Source: Romanomermis culicivorax (Eukaryota; Nematoda; Enoplea; Mermithida; Mermithidae). Taken from it: a stretch of 64,000 bases of DNA. A program made the position numbers and the translations under genes. Within the stretch, counting starts at the first letter, position 1. The number at the start of each line of letters is the position of its first letter. The DNA lies in the NCBI GenBank assembly GCA_963922205.1, contig CAWUHX010000244.1, positions 310,001-374,000 of the forward strand, given 5' to 3'. A model generated the notes under the pieces. That model saw nothing but the letters and a program-made list of their open reading frames with translations, ran no database searches and was not told the origin of the DNA. Below, piece by piece: positions 1-10,499 of the stretch.

Positions 1-158
1 AAAATGACAACTTGTAAAGTATTGTTTCATGAGCAAATAAGAAAGAAAATAGATGACAAGAAAAAAGAAAATGAAAAAAAGCAGAGATAAAAGTTAAATT
101 TGCAAAAACATACATAAACGGAAACATAAGCAACACACAGAACGAAAAAAAAGAAATA

Positions 159-744
159 CAGTCGAACATGGTTAATGAACACCCCGAGCAGACCGAAATA
201 AAAGTGTTCACTATCTGTAAGTGTTCATTATCAGAACTCCGTCAAATTCAACATAAATTTTACTTCAACATGAATCACTTATCATCATTTAAAAAATGAC
301 GTCATTTTAGACTGTTTCAACGAAGCAATATGACTTGTATCCATAAAATCATCAATAGAATTTACAGAGGCAAGTATTTCATCAGAGGATTCCTTTGAAA
401 ACAAGAATTTACAGAGGCAAGTATTTCATCCGAGGATTCTAGAAGTTTCTGGAAGTTTCTGTAATCGATAAAGTGTACATATTATCTGTACACATCGTGT
501 TTACTAAGCGTAGATTAAAGCGCGTTCAATATCCGTCAACACGTGTTCATTAAACGTAGAATTTAATGTGTATCAAGATATGCAGAGATTCTACCAGGCG
601 TGTTCATTATCCGTTAACTGTGTGCTCATTAACCGTATTATCAACATATAAGAAACTATAGGAATTGAGTTGGGACTGTGCTACTACATGTTTATTAAGG
701 GTAAATGCTCAATATCCAGAGTGTTCATTAACCGTGTTCGACTG
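159..744. mobile_element. pogo/Tigger-like MITE with TA duplication
   Basis: The ends are inverted repeats: CAGTCGAACATGGTTAATG on the left and its near-complement CATTAACCGTGTTCGACTG on the right. Each is flanked by TA (157-158 and 745-746), as expected for Tc1/mariner/pogo insertions. Degenerate copies of a GTGTTCATTAACCGT motif recur through the interior, for example near 200, 540, 600 and 630. There is no transposase frame, so this is a non-autonomous element. The assignment to pogo rests on the CAGT-type end and the TA target. Confidence 0.7.
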
Positions 745-1318
745 TATATAGAAAAAATATAAGGTAAAAAAAGAAAATCTCAAGAAAGTGTTATTGTATT
801 CTTTTATCTTTCGTTCGAAATCGCCCAATTGAGAATAGATAATAATCATTTGGGAATTTACTCAATTGGGAATTCGCCCACTTGAGAATCGCCCACTTGG
901 GAATAGGTCCATAAAACATGCCTCCAATATTCGATCTAATCATAATCAATTTTTCAAACTAGCGCGCAAACATAAGAAAAAGCTTTCGCGAATGAAAAGC
1001 CAAGCTGACACCTTTTGCTCCTGTCTGCTACAGTAACTTGGGAAAAAGATTTGACACCCAGGTGGTTTTTTGTTGTCTAGCCTTGTTTTGCGTCACAAGT
1101 CTACTTGAAAAAAATTGGCTATATTCGATCTAATGCCGCCCATTTTTTTGGAATGACACTATGAAGAAGTGGTCTTTGGAGATGAATAAGCCTACAGAAC
1201 AACTTGTTTCTTAAGTTGGAAAAAGTGTCAACTTAACTTAAAGATTGTTTTTTGTCTTACTGAACATGTTTTGTGCACTGAAAAGCTCATTTAGAAAAAT
1301 TGGACTATAGTATAGTTA
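745..1318. other. intergenic, no gene seen
   Basis: AT-rich sequence without a convincing reading frame. At 825-905 an imperfect repeat of CGCCCACTTGGGAAT occurs about five times in alternating orientation. It resembles the arm of a short foldback element, but no ends or target duplication were found. Confidence 0.4.
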
Positions 1319-1328
1319 ACTGATGACT

Positions 1329-2180
1329 AGAGCACGGATTTTTAAGTGCTGCACTTAATCTTTTGTTTTGATGGAATATACTTCCCATGCTTAGAAATGC
1401 AATTATCCATGGTGTCTGATGCAAAAGAATGCTAATTAACAGCACTTAATTGCACTTCATTTAAACTTTTTGTAAAAGTTGCACCTAAATGCATAGTTTT
1501 TAATTAAAAACTTGAAAAAACATGGTTAAAAATAGTTAAAAAGTTAAAAACTTTTCAACTATTTTTAACTTTTCAACTATTTTTAACTTTTTAACTAGTT
1601 TTAACTTTTTAAAAGTTAAAAACCTTTTTTTTAAGTTAAAAACTTTTTAACTATTTTTAACTTTTTAAAAGTTAAAAACGTTTTTAGTTAAAAACTTGAA
1701 GAAACATAGTTAAAAACTTGAAAAATAAGGTTTAATGAAAGATCAACAGCGGAAAATTTTCAGTGACGCATCTGATTTTTTGAATAGATTTGCCTGCTGA
1801 AAATATACAAGCAGTCTTGGCCGAAATCCTGATCTTCAATGGTTTGTTTCTGACTCCAATCCGGAATTTAAATTTAAAACGTTGTTCACAACGTAGACGT
1901 AGAACGTTTGTTTTCTCAATATAAATTAACATTGTCTGATCGCCGTCAAAGCTTAACATTTGAAAATATTGAAATGATAAATATTGTTATGTTTAATAAG
2001 TTTCTTTTCAACTAAACTTGACAGTTTGCTGCCATTAAAACGTCTTATTACAATTTATTAAGGCCACAAATTAGTGTAAAATTGGTTTTTTTGCACTTAA
2101 CTGTGCACTTAATTTGCCATTTTTTGCACTTAATTAGGCACTTAATTTGGACTTTTTTTGCACTTAAGAATCCGTGCTCT
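1329..2180. mobile_element. foldback element with GCACTTAA arms, 10-bp target duplication
   Basis: Perfect 12-bp terminal inverted repeats AGAGCACGGATT / AATCCGTGCTCT are flanked by an exact direct repeat, ACTGATGACT, at 1319-1328 and 2181-2190. Inside each end the octamer GCACTTAA recurs (about 1345-1490 and 2090-2166), so the arms are short tandem repeats. The centre holds self-complementary AT-rich repeats of GTTAAAAA/TTTTTAAC (1500-1700). No recognisable protein is encoded. A 10-bp duplication fits the Mutator (MULE) superfamily; hAT would leave 8 bp. Confidence 0.85.
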
Positions 2181-2190
2181 ACTGATGACT

Positions 2191-2897
2191 AACTTATTTG
2201 AATATAATCTAGTTATTAGTTTCAGCATATTCCTCTACATTTTATTCATTTTTAAATTAGACTCAGAGTAGAGAATAATCCGTAGAAATTTTTGCAACAA
2301 GCAAAAAAGGTCGTCTGGGTAGGCAGTTTGTTAATCATTTGCATGAAAATCTTTTCTGCGATCTTGAACCTATTTGGGGAAAAATAGATTAATGTTAACT
2401 ACCCGGACAATATAGCTAGCTCTGCTCTTTGTGAATTACAAAACAACAGTAAAACCTGACTGATCCGAAAACATGGATGCAAGTAAGTTCAATATCAAAA
2501 AGATATAAGCTTATTACTGTAGTCTATGAGACAAGTTTTTCGCCGTTGACCGGAAACCAAAGATATTGAAAATTTCTTTAATAATCCGGTTAATTAGTTC
2601 AAATTTATCGAGTAGCACTCAGGTATCGACAAAAGGTTGTGCCTAAAATCAACAGTACTTTAACATGATGCAATGCAATGATTTTGGCTTTTCTCATTCT
2701 CGCGAGGAAAATTAGAGTTTTTCTACAGTATGAAATTTTTCACCGAGTGAAAACTGCGCACTAAACTGAGCTTACTTTTACGTCTTTGCTGCGTCTATTA
2801 TTTTAACTGTTCCTTTGATCAACTTATGTATGCAATTTTATATCTAAAGAAAGCCAATAGAGGAGCGTAAAATTAGTCCATTTGCTGCAGTCAATCA
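2191..2897. other. intergenic, nothing recognised
   Basis: No conserved reading frame, RNA gene or clear repeat ends were seen in this stretch. Confidence 0.4.
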
Positions 2898-3396
2898 ACT
2901 GATCACTAATGAATCAAATGCTCGGTTCAGGACTTGAACCTGGGACCTTGCAGCTACCATCCGCACACTCTAAACAGCTGAGCCAACAGAGCAACGTGAA
3001 AAGGGCATTCATTTTTTGCAACAAATTGTAGTTGAGGTGGTTGCTATGACCACTCTCAACATCCCTCCACCGACGAGTTTGATGGACCGTCAAGGACCAC
3101 CAGTGTTGAGGCAACCTCTTCCCGTCGCTCGGGGCTTAGTAAAGTTAGAGTGTACAGACATTAGGCGCAAAGTCCTGGGTTCAAGTCCCAGACTGAGCCT
3201 AACCTTAACTGAATCTCCGAGTAGCAGCAGCAGGTTGCCTCAACACTGGTATCTCTTTATAGTCTTTCAAAATCCATGGTGGAGGGATGTTCAGAATGGT
3301 CAAGTAACGACCTCAACTACGAACTGTCACAATTTGAGCCCACCATTCCCATTGCTCGGTTGGCTCAGTTGGTTAGAGCATGAGGACAGTAGAAGC
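2898..3396. repeat. tRNA-Thr(GGT)-like SINE cluster (SINE-2)
   Basis: Three tRNA-like heads lie here. One is on the minus strand (about 2930-3000). Two are on the plus strand: one starting near 3125 and one near 3355 that is cut by the next element. The heads carry an A box (GGCTCAGTTGG type) and a B box (GGTTCAAGTCC type). The best head of the family, at 33360, folds with an anticodon loop ATGGTAG, so a threonine GGT origin is likely. The tail contains ACTGAATCTCCGAGTAGC and GGTTGCCTCAACA. The two plus-strand heads are about 230 bp apart with one tail between them, which indicates tandem units. The loops and stems have decayed, so these are not working tRNAs. Confidence 0.7.
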
Positions 3397-4624
3397 GGGC
3401 CCGTCCCAACACCGCCACCGTCCCAACACCGCCATCATCCCAACTCCACCACCATCCCAACTCCGCCACTATCGTGTCCCAACACCGCCACCGTCCCAAC
3501 TCCGCCACCGTTCCAACTCCGCCACTTTCTTGTCCTAACTTAAGCAATCTTTCAAAAAGTTTATTTTTTGTAACGCGTTAAACTTAACCCTTAATTGCAT
3601 GCGGTCGCGACCGAGGTACAATTTTAGCTGCTGTTCAGTGAATTCTGAATATATTTACTCACAAGCAAGTGGCTAGATGCTATTGTGACCCGATAATTTG
3701 ATAAAATACTTCACAGTCATATTTTTCACAGAAATATTTAGAAGTCCTCCATTTTTCTTATATTATTAAATATACGATACGATTCATCAAAATTCGTATC
3801 TCACCGTAATGGGGCTACCCCTTCACTTGAACATCTTTGTTTAGCCTCTCGTGTTAGTTTTAAGCCCTCGATTGCACTTTTCGATTTCGGAACACAAACT
3901 GGCAAATGTCCAATAAAAGGATCCAATATGAATCTTCCATTTCGAACAGTAGTTCTCGCCGATCCAGCATTTCCATCTTCAGAGCAGAACATGCACACAT
4001 AATAATGCGATGTTTCATTGTTTGACAAACGTTTAGAACTTTTCTTCTGGAACGGCAAATACAAATCTGGATCATTACGCACCGCAATTATCACTAAATT
4101 ACTCTTTAATTCCTGATTCATAAAATTTTCAATAGGACCAAAGTCACCCATGATTTGATTACACAAATTCGAATCAATTGACAACAAGAAATGAAAACAG
4201 ATCCGTATGTTTGTATTTTAATGTGCAAAGCACACAGTTATTTTAGTAATATGCTAATGAAGTAAATTCCGGTCTCACGCTCATTGTTCTATTTTTGGTT
4301 ATTTCGGTAAAATCGTTTGTATAGTTAAGTACGACTATACAAACGAAGATTATATAGATATACCATGTATTTATTGCTTTAATGATAATATCAGTTTTTG
4401 CCATCCTATGAATTAGCAATGTCATGTTGTTAAGTAAAAAAAACTTTGTTACAAAAAACAAACTTTTTGAAAGATTGCGAAAGTTAGGACAAGAAAGTGG
4501 CGGAGTTGGGACAGTGGCGGAGTTGGGACCGTGGCGGTGTTGGGACACGATAGTGGCGGAGGTGGGATGGTGGCGGAGATGGGACGGTGGCGGTGTTGGG
4601 ACGGTGGCGGAGTTGGGGCACGAT
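3397..4624. mobile_element. MULE-like foldback element, GGCGGAGTTGGGAC arms, in a SINE
   Basis: The left arm (3397-3540) is tandem CCCAACTCCGCCACC-type repeats. The right arm (4478-4624) is the reverse complement, and homology continues inward (CTTTTTGAAAGATTGC region). The ten bases CAGTAGAAGC occur exactly at 3387-3396 and 4625-4634. Removing the element and one copy restores a continuous SINE-2 that matches the copy at 33360-33485, so the insertion event can be read directly. The roughly 900-bp centre carries the zinc-finger frame at 3801-4187. Confidence 0.9.
3801..4187 (-). CDS. FLYWCH-like zinc-finger reading frame in foldback element
   Basis: This 128-residue open frame is the longest in the centre of the foldback element. 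Residues in the middle read HYYVCMFCSEDGNAGSARTT and are followed by GHLPVCVP. That gives a CxxC pair, a basic or aromatic core and a C-terminal HxxxC, in the order expected of FLYWCH/WRKY-GCM1-type fingers found at the N terminus of MULE transposases. A strand-like stretch with FQKKSSKR precedes the first pair. No DDE catalytic domain follows, so at most this is a fragment of a transposase or a captured DNA-binding domain. The assignment is by motif spacing only. The frame is open but may be decayed, and no splice sites were established. Confidence 0.5.
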   Translation of the reverse strand: MLSIDSNLCNQIMGDFGPIENFMNQELKSNLVIIAVRNDPDLYLPFQKKSSKRLSNNETSHYYVCMFCSEDGNAGSARTTVRNGRFILDPFIGHLPVCVPKSKSAIEGLKLTREAKQRCSSEGVAPLR

Positions 4625-4634
4625 CAGTAGAAGC

Positions 4635-4715
4635 AAGGTCCGCGTTCAAGTCTCGCAATGAGTCTAACTTTTACTGAAGTCCCGAGTAGCGGAAACAAGT
4701 TGCTTCAAACAATGG
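4635..4715 (+). repeat. 3' half of interrupted SINE-2 copy
   Basis: This continues the tRNA-like head that stops at 3396: the B-box side (GTTCAAGTCTC), then the family tail ACTGAAGTCCCGAGTAGCGG and GTTGCTTCAAACA. The intervening 1.2 kb is the foldback element. Confidence 0.75.
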
Positions 4716-5242
4716 ACTATACGCCATTTATTTTGAAATGATTGACGCAGCAGTTTGTGCTTGGGCAAAAGCAGCCCTACTGGGGATTAGGAAATCAGTT
4801 CCGATAACTTTGAAATTATATAAAAGAGTGATCATCAGGGAGCCTAAATTTATTGAATAGAGTTAATTAACCTTCAAGAGTTTATAATAAACGTTCGGCT
4901 GCGACCTCGCTGCATCAATCATTTCAAAATGAGCAGAGTATAGTAAATTATTAGCGTTTTTTTCACACCCGGTCTCGTTGAAAAGATAATTCTTTTTTAT
5001 AGAAGGAAGAAACCGATATAGCACAGTACTTACATTTTTAGACTTCCGTTCTTACGTTAGAATACTTAATGATGCATGACCCAATTAGCCGTTCCAAATA
5101 TACATCAATATATAATACGGTTATCTACAAATTGCACCTGCCCAAAAACTTATGTTGCATAGTGGAGATTGTTTCGGACCGATTTTTTATAGCCGATAGT
5201 CTGGTTCAAAAAGCAGAAAATTTCTATCATGTGCAGTATTTA
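4716..5242. other. dispersed repeat, no gene seen
   Basis: About 4880-4945 resembles 55265-55345 (shared GCTGCGACC...CTGCAT and a following AT-rich segment), so part of this stretch is a dispersed repeat. No conserved reading frame. Confidence 0.35.
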
Positions 5243-5791
5243 AGGCCCTGTCATACTTCGCCGCGAGGCTTTTTTACTCTTGCAATTTGCTCTTCTCAAA
5301 AAATGTGTGTTGCTCGTCTCGACAAATGCGAAATAGGAAAAATGCGAAAAAGATGAAAAATACGATAAAAATCGAAAAATAAAAAGCGCAAAAGAAAAAT
5401 AAAAATCAATCATTCTTGTACGGTGCAGATAGAAGCTTGCAAAAAGGCCAATTCTAAAGATTTTTGGCTCTTGCTTCAATTTGTTTCTCATTCCAACGAT
5501 TTATAGCTCTTGAACTGCTGAGAAATATCAATTCATATAAATAGATTTTGAAAAATTGAATATATATACACGATTATTCATTCACATATATGTGCTATAT
5601 ACAGGATCCAGATCTGATCTGGGTCCGGTCGGACCTGCTGTTTAGGACCCAGATTCAAAGGTGATCCATCTTTTCCCTAGTATTTGGGAAACCGGGACGT
5701 TCAAGGAATAGGGACTAATGCATTTTTCGGGTAAATAGGTTATTTATTCATTATCCGGGGAATCGGGATCAACGGGAAATATATACTTTCG

Positions 5792-6703
5792 CGTGACCCG
5801 ACAATTGAGTGCTGGACAATTGAGCGCCGACAATTGAGCGCCTACAACTGAGCGCCAGACAACTGAGCGCCATGACAACTGAGCCCTGACAACTGAGCAC
5901 CGACAACTGAGCGCCGACAACTGAGCGCCGACAACTGAGCGCCGAGACAACTGAGCGCCAGACAACTGAGCGCCAGATAACTGAGCGCCGACAACTGAGC
6001 GCCGACAACTGACTACTGACTATTTAATGTCAGATAAATAACCCAATCAGTTTGAAGTAACTATTTTGCATTTAGGCTTAGGCTTAGGCTTAGGCTTAGG
6101 CTTAGGCTTAGGCTTAGGCTTAGGCTTAGGCTTAGGCTTAGGCTTAGGCTTAGGCTTAGGCTTAGGCTTAGGCTTAGGCTTGGGCTTAGGCTTAGGGGCT
6201 TAGGCTTAGGGGCTGAAGCTTAGGGGCATAGACTTAGGGGCTTAGGCTTAGGCTTAGGGGCTTGGGCTTAGGCTTAGGGGCTTAGGCTTAGGGGCTTAGG
6301 CTTAGGCTTAGGCTTAGGCTTTGTCATACGAATCAAAAATGACCATATTTGTTTGATTCATAATATTAGACGTATGGACATATAAACATTATGGTAGATA
6401 ATCATTATGGTAGATAATCAGTGAAATGCTAGTATTCCGTAGCGCTCAGTAAATGAAAAAAACGCTCAATTATAATGCATTAAATAGTCGGCACTCAGTT
6501 GTCGGCGCTCAAATGTCTGGTGCTCAGTTGTCAGGGCGCTCAATTGTCACGGTGCTCAGTTGTCCGGCACTCAGTTGCCGGCGCTCAATTGTCGGCACTC
6601 AGTTTTTGGGGCCCAGTTGTCACGGTGCTCAATTGTCCGGCACTCAGTTGTCGGCGCTCAATTGTCGGCGCTCAATTGTCCGGCGCTCAATTGTCGGTGC
6701 ACC
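5792..6703 (+). mobile_element. foldback element with telomeric-repeat core (copy 1)
   Basis: The left arm is about 13 tandem copies of GACAACTGAGCGCC (5800-6010). The right arm (6488-6700) is the same repeat inverted. The ends are CGTGACCCGACAATTG and, inverted, GGTGCACCGACAATTG. A 9-bp duplication ATACTTTCG stands exactly at 5783-5791 and 6704-6712. The core contains a TTAGGC array and a conserved AT-rich linker (6425-6490) that is shared, in reverse, with the copy at 40618-41168. No protein coding; the open frames across the arms are translations of the repeat. Probably mobilised in trans. Confidence 0.9.
6074..6322 (+). repeat. interstitial telomeric TTAGGC array
   Basis: About 40 hexamers of TTAGGC, the telomere repeat of C. 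elegans, Ascaris and related nematodes. They are nearly perfect to about 6190, then interrupted by GGGGC variants. The array lies wholly within the foldback element, between its inverted arms, so it is not a chromosome end. It is the best taxonomic marker in the window. Confidence 0.95.
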
Positions 6704-7142
6704 ATACTTTCGTACAATGGGGATATTTGCGGAAAAGAGACGTTGGGGGAATAAAGACACAGCCAAAATGTGGGAGTACGCTTGCTGTAGGAACCTTCTT
6801 TGCATATTCATAATTTTTACACATTAGTGTCCTCATTGCAAATTAAGTGATCAACTTATTAGTAAATCTTCATTGAAAATTAAGTAATCAATTTGGTAAA
6901 ATAATTTGAAAAGTGCCAGAATTCACCATTCAAGTGAAAAATATGATTCAACTACATGTATAGATGTCACAGTATGCAACAATATGTTACAACAACAGTA
7001 TGCTGCAACTTTTCAACTCAGCTTGTTCGAAAATTTCGTTTCAATTGAAACTTGATGATGGCATCGCAAAAATTACAAAAACCTTATTCATACTTCAAAG
7101 GTGGTACTGCGCGGCGCCGCGCGGTGAAGTATGACAGGGCCT

Positions 7143-7569
7143 TCCTGCTGGATGATCTATTAAATAGCGCTTTCTATTATCCCACCCGCGAAGCTGTGAC
7201 ATTACAAACTCACAAAACATATTATTTGGAACTTATGCCAAATTAGCCCATGATGGCCTCATCAATCTTGTTGTCCAAAAAAAAGATATCAATCATATTA
7301 ACTAGCAAAATGAAGTGCAAGTTATGATAGGAAGCAAGGTTTATCATCCAAATGAATTTAGTTTTCAGAAATTAAACTTATAAATTTTGAGTTTAACATC
7401 AAGTTTTTATGGTTTTGACCAGGTCGCACTAATTAATAGGCAGAAGCTGTGTAAAATCAGTTACTAGACATTCAGGCGTCAATCTCGAAATGAGAACAGA
7501 ACGAAAAGGTGTTCAGAAAAATACAGGCAACAGCTACATAACCATTTTGCAAAAGAATAGATACCAGAA
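7143..7569. other. intergenic, nothing recognised
   Basis: AT-rich sequence with no conserved reading frame or repeat boundary. Confidence 0.4.
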
Positions 7570-8195
7570 TTATTTTTTTTAAATTTTTGTGGGTAAACCT
7601 GTACCTATTTTTCTATAGCCGGAATGGTATGCTTTACAAAACTATATGCTTTGGGTGCTTTTGCCGCCTAAATTCCATATGTCGTGCTTGGAGTTGGCCC
7701 AGAGGTCATAGCCTGCTGGGCACGTTGCACTATGCACACACGTAACGGCCGGCCACTAGGACTAAGGCAACCTGTTGCCTGAGCCGGGCCTCAAAACCCC
7801 TTATGTCCAGTGATAAATATCCAGGCAAGCATTTTTTGTTGACACCAAAACTCGGATTACAAAACAATTTTATTATTGATGAAAATAACGTGGAAACAAA
7901 TGAGACATGAAAAATGGAAGTGAATAATGCACAGAAAAGAAAAGTATTCAAGCAGGAAACAACACTACACATTGGGTAGCTTCTACCTTAGGCCCACCTC
8001 CTCATTTGCCTAACCTTACTGCCAAAATGCTAACTGGCCTGACTGGACATCTGCAAGAAGAGTTCCAGGCTTGCCTACACAATTTTTCGGCTCCACAAGC
8101 ATTAAACGCTGTGTCTGCTTAGGCCAGCTACCAGAAATTCTTTTTTTGGGTTACACACGGTCAAACACGGTTCTAAAGACTAGCAGTTGGAGTGT
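7570..8195 (-). repeat. SINE-3 (tRNA-Ser-like), interrupted copy
   Basis: Two blocks, 7575-7690 and 7985-8190, match the intact SINE at 35584-35991 in the same order and orientation: a T-run, then TTTTTGTGGGTAAACCTGTA, a middle CTCCTCATTTGCC region, and the distal GCCAGCTACCAGAAATTC. About 295 bp between them (7690-7985) is unrelated and may be a later insertion. The tRNA-like head at the right end is degenerate and truncated against SINE-1 sequence. Confidence 0.65.
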
Positions 8196-8690
8196 CATGT
8201 GCTCAAATCCATGTGGCCAGCGCAAGAGAAAAATATCGCTGGATGAGGGGCTCGAACCCTCGACCTTCTGCATACAAGGCAGACGCACTATCCAACTGTG
8301 CTAACTGAGCCACGTGGACGGATCGGAAAATGTGGTTCTAATGGTCATGGTGTGTGTGGGGCGTGCCGCATAATGAACAGCCAGACACATGACTACAACA
8401 CCCCTGCCCCATTCGAGGAGGACGGGCCCCTGGTACAGTCACCAATGTTGTATGCCCAAATCCACACGGCCGGCGCATTAGAAAAATAATACTCGGTGAG
8501 GGGCTCGAACCCTCAACCTGCTGGATACAAGGCAGATATGCTATCCAACTGCGTTAACTGAGCCACATGTATGATTCAAAAATTGTGGTTGTAGTGGTGG
8601 TGGTGAATGTAGGGCATGCCGCGTAATAAACAGCCGGATTCACCACTAATATAGGAGGCGTGGATTGCTATACACAGTCTGCTCAAAACT
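8196..8690 (-). repeat. SINE-1 (tRNA-Thr(TGT)-like) tandem dimer
   Basis: Two tRNA-like heads on the minus strand (8243-8316 and 8493-8568) are 250 bp apart with the same sequence between and after them. Read on the minus strand, the first has A box TGGCTCAGTTAG, a five-pair anticodon stem TCTGC/GCAGA enclosing CTTGTAT (anticodon TGT) and B box GGTTCGAGCCC. A threonine tRNA ancestor is therefore likely. The shared tail contains GTAGTGGTGGT and a CGGCTGTTCATTA motif. I regard these as SINE heads rather than tRNA genes because the same tail follows each and the acceptor stem does not close. Confidence 0.75.
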
Positions 8691-9270
8691 CACTAGACCA
8701 AAAAGACAGATACCAAGATTCTGACAGGATTTTATCTGTCTAATTTAGATTAAAGACAAAATTTGCACAATTATTTTCAGTCAGAAAAATGTGGACGGCC
8801 ATAGAGCAATCAAAACTTAATTAATTTTGGTTTTTATTTAATTTGTATGATTAATTTTGAAATAAACTCGGATTTTTCAAATAAGCATATCAAAGTTTAA
8901 CATAAATGACGTGGATTGCTATACACAGTCTGCTCATTGCCTGCAAATCTACAAAACATGCACAAAACACGTCTTCAAGTATAATGAAGTGGATAACTGG
9001 ATTTTGTTGGTTCAGCCCCGTTGTCATTCCAACCGGAGTCTCTTCACCCGCCACTGAATCAATACAGACATTTTTTCCAGATGGGTATGAATTCAGCTCC
9101 CGCGATGTTACAACCAGCTGTATGATTTCGCACACTGAGTCGAGTTACTAACTCAAGTTCGATCCCTGACTGCATTAAATTTTCGCTAATCTATTTTTGC
9201 TGCAAAATAATTTCTCATAACTTCCAACACATTTTAACCTCAAAGTCGTGCCGTTTTAGCAAGCTTTTGG
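8691..9270. other. intergenic, nothing recognised
   Basis: Contains two close copies of TGGATTGCTATACACAGTCTG (8664 and 8911 regions), about 250 bp apart, which looks like the remnant of another tandem unit. No gene seen. Confidence 0.35.
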
Positions 9271-9729
9271 CCATGCACTCGAAAATTTTTCGAGTGGGGT
9301 TTTTTTTTCGAAATTTTACCCCCAAGGATATTTTGTGTGGCATTCTCGGGGAGTGCTTTTCAAGAGAATTCGAAATATGTTGGTTATGTTCTGATTAAAT
9401 AATTTGCAATGAAGATATAACTGCGCAAAGATTTGAATATGCAAATTAGATGTAAACACGATTGCTTGGTAGCAATGAAAAACAAGACGTTAGATGAGTT
9501 TCATATCGAAGAATGGTGTTGTGAAAAGTTAACTGTATTTATGCAATGCGTTAACTACAGCTTCCAAAAATGTAATGAGACACCCTCTTTCACCCCCTAA
9601 TTTTCTGTGAATATCTTGGAATTGAGACAAAAGAGTTTCTACAGTTAAGAGAATTTCAAAGATCAAGTGCAGTTAGCAGCTTCGAAAATGATCAAAAACA
9701 TGAGTGTCAGAAAATTTTCGAGTGCATGG
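9271..9729. mobile_element. MITE with CCATGCACTCGAAAATTTT ends
   Basis: Inverted ends CCATGCACTCGAAAATTTT (9271) and AAAATTTTCGAGTGCATGG (to 9729) enclose 459 bp without coding potential. No clear target duplication, so the superfamily is not assigned. Confidence 0.6.
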
Positions 9730-10164
9730 CTGATCGGCTGTTAAAACAGGAGACATTCTGAAGTATGTTCGGGACAAAACGGACTGTTCTGCCTCAGAAT
9801 TTTCTCATATACTTGCTCATAATGATGCAAAAAGCAATAAGATGATAGAAAAAATTCTAGGGCTACGCCTCAAGCCCAAAATTTCTGTCTACTAAAGAAA
9901 ACATTTGCACTTCTCATCCATAATATTTTGGAAAACCTTTAGCGAATAATCCATTGGGCAAAGCCTGGAGGTTTTTGTCATTGAAAGGACATTTGAGCCT
10001 GCAGCTAATAAATATCATAGATAATTATTTTTGAAATATGATTCGAATCACGTCTGATAAAGGGAATGCTGGCACGCTCTCCGAACCTATTATAGAAATA
10101 TTGAAACATGTCTATAATCTATCGTGGAAAATATCGAAGGGAATTTTCATGACAAACTGTGAAC

Positions 10165-10378
10165 TATAGTCTATTCGTTCCAAATGTCCATGGGGCGTGC
10201 AGAAAGATGTTCATAGGAATAATAAACAATCCGTGTATACCAATACTTTTTTCGTCAAATTGACTGTAGCTGCAAGGCGAACAAAGTGAGAGAAAAAGAT
10301 TCCTGAATATGATGAAGGTTTATTGTCTGTTCGGATCATTTTGCCTACCAAGGCAAATTTTGGAAATGAATAGACTAT
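10165..10378. mobile_element. small MITE, TATAGTCTATTC ends
   Basis: Inverted ends TATAGTCTATTCGTTCC and GGAAATGAATAGACTAT bound 214 bp. The ends resemble those of the TATAGTCTG MITE family at 26408, 30586 and 31703, but the interior differs. TA is the likely target. Confidence 0.5.
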
Positions 10379-10499
10379 GTATGCTTGGACATTCAGAAAT
10401 GGAAGATAGACCCATTCACTGAATATCCTGGTGAGTAATCAAATACACTGAAGATGCCACATTAAAATCAAAATTGCACAACGGCCGATATTTGGAAAA

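Larger units (their letters stand above)
5243..7142. mobile_element. PIF/Harbinger-like element, AGGCCCTGTCATACTTC ends
   Basis: The left end AGGCCCTGTCATACTTCG (5243) and right end GAAGTATGACAGGGCCT (to 7142) are inverted, followed inward by GC-rich CCGCG. The left end is preceded by TTA, the usual PIF/Harbinger target, but the right flank is TCC, so the duplication is imperfect or lost. The ends share TCATACTTCG with the better-bounded element at 33535-34378. A foldback element (5792-6703) is nested inside. No transposase was recognised. Confidence 0.6.

Noticed and set aside
3016..3543. 175-residue proline/threonine-rich protein
   Set aside because: It runs through two SINE units and a foldback minisatellite arm; no conserved domain.
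6074..6322. A true telomere or scaffold end
   Set aside because: The array lies between inverted arms with a target duplication and sequence continues on both sides.
8243..8316. Functional tRNA-Thr gene
   Set aside because: Acceptor stem does not close and the same 3' tail follows every copy, so it is a SINE head.
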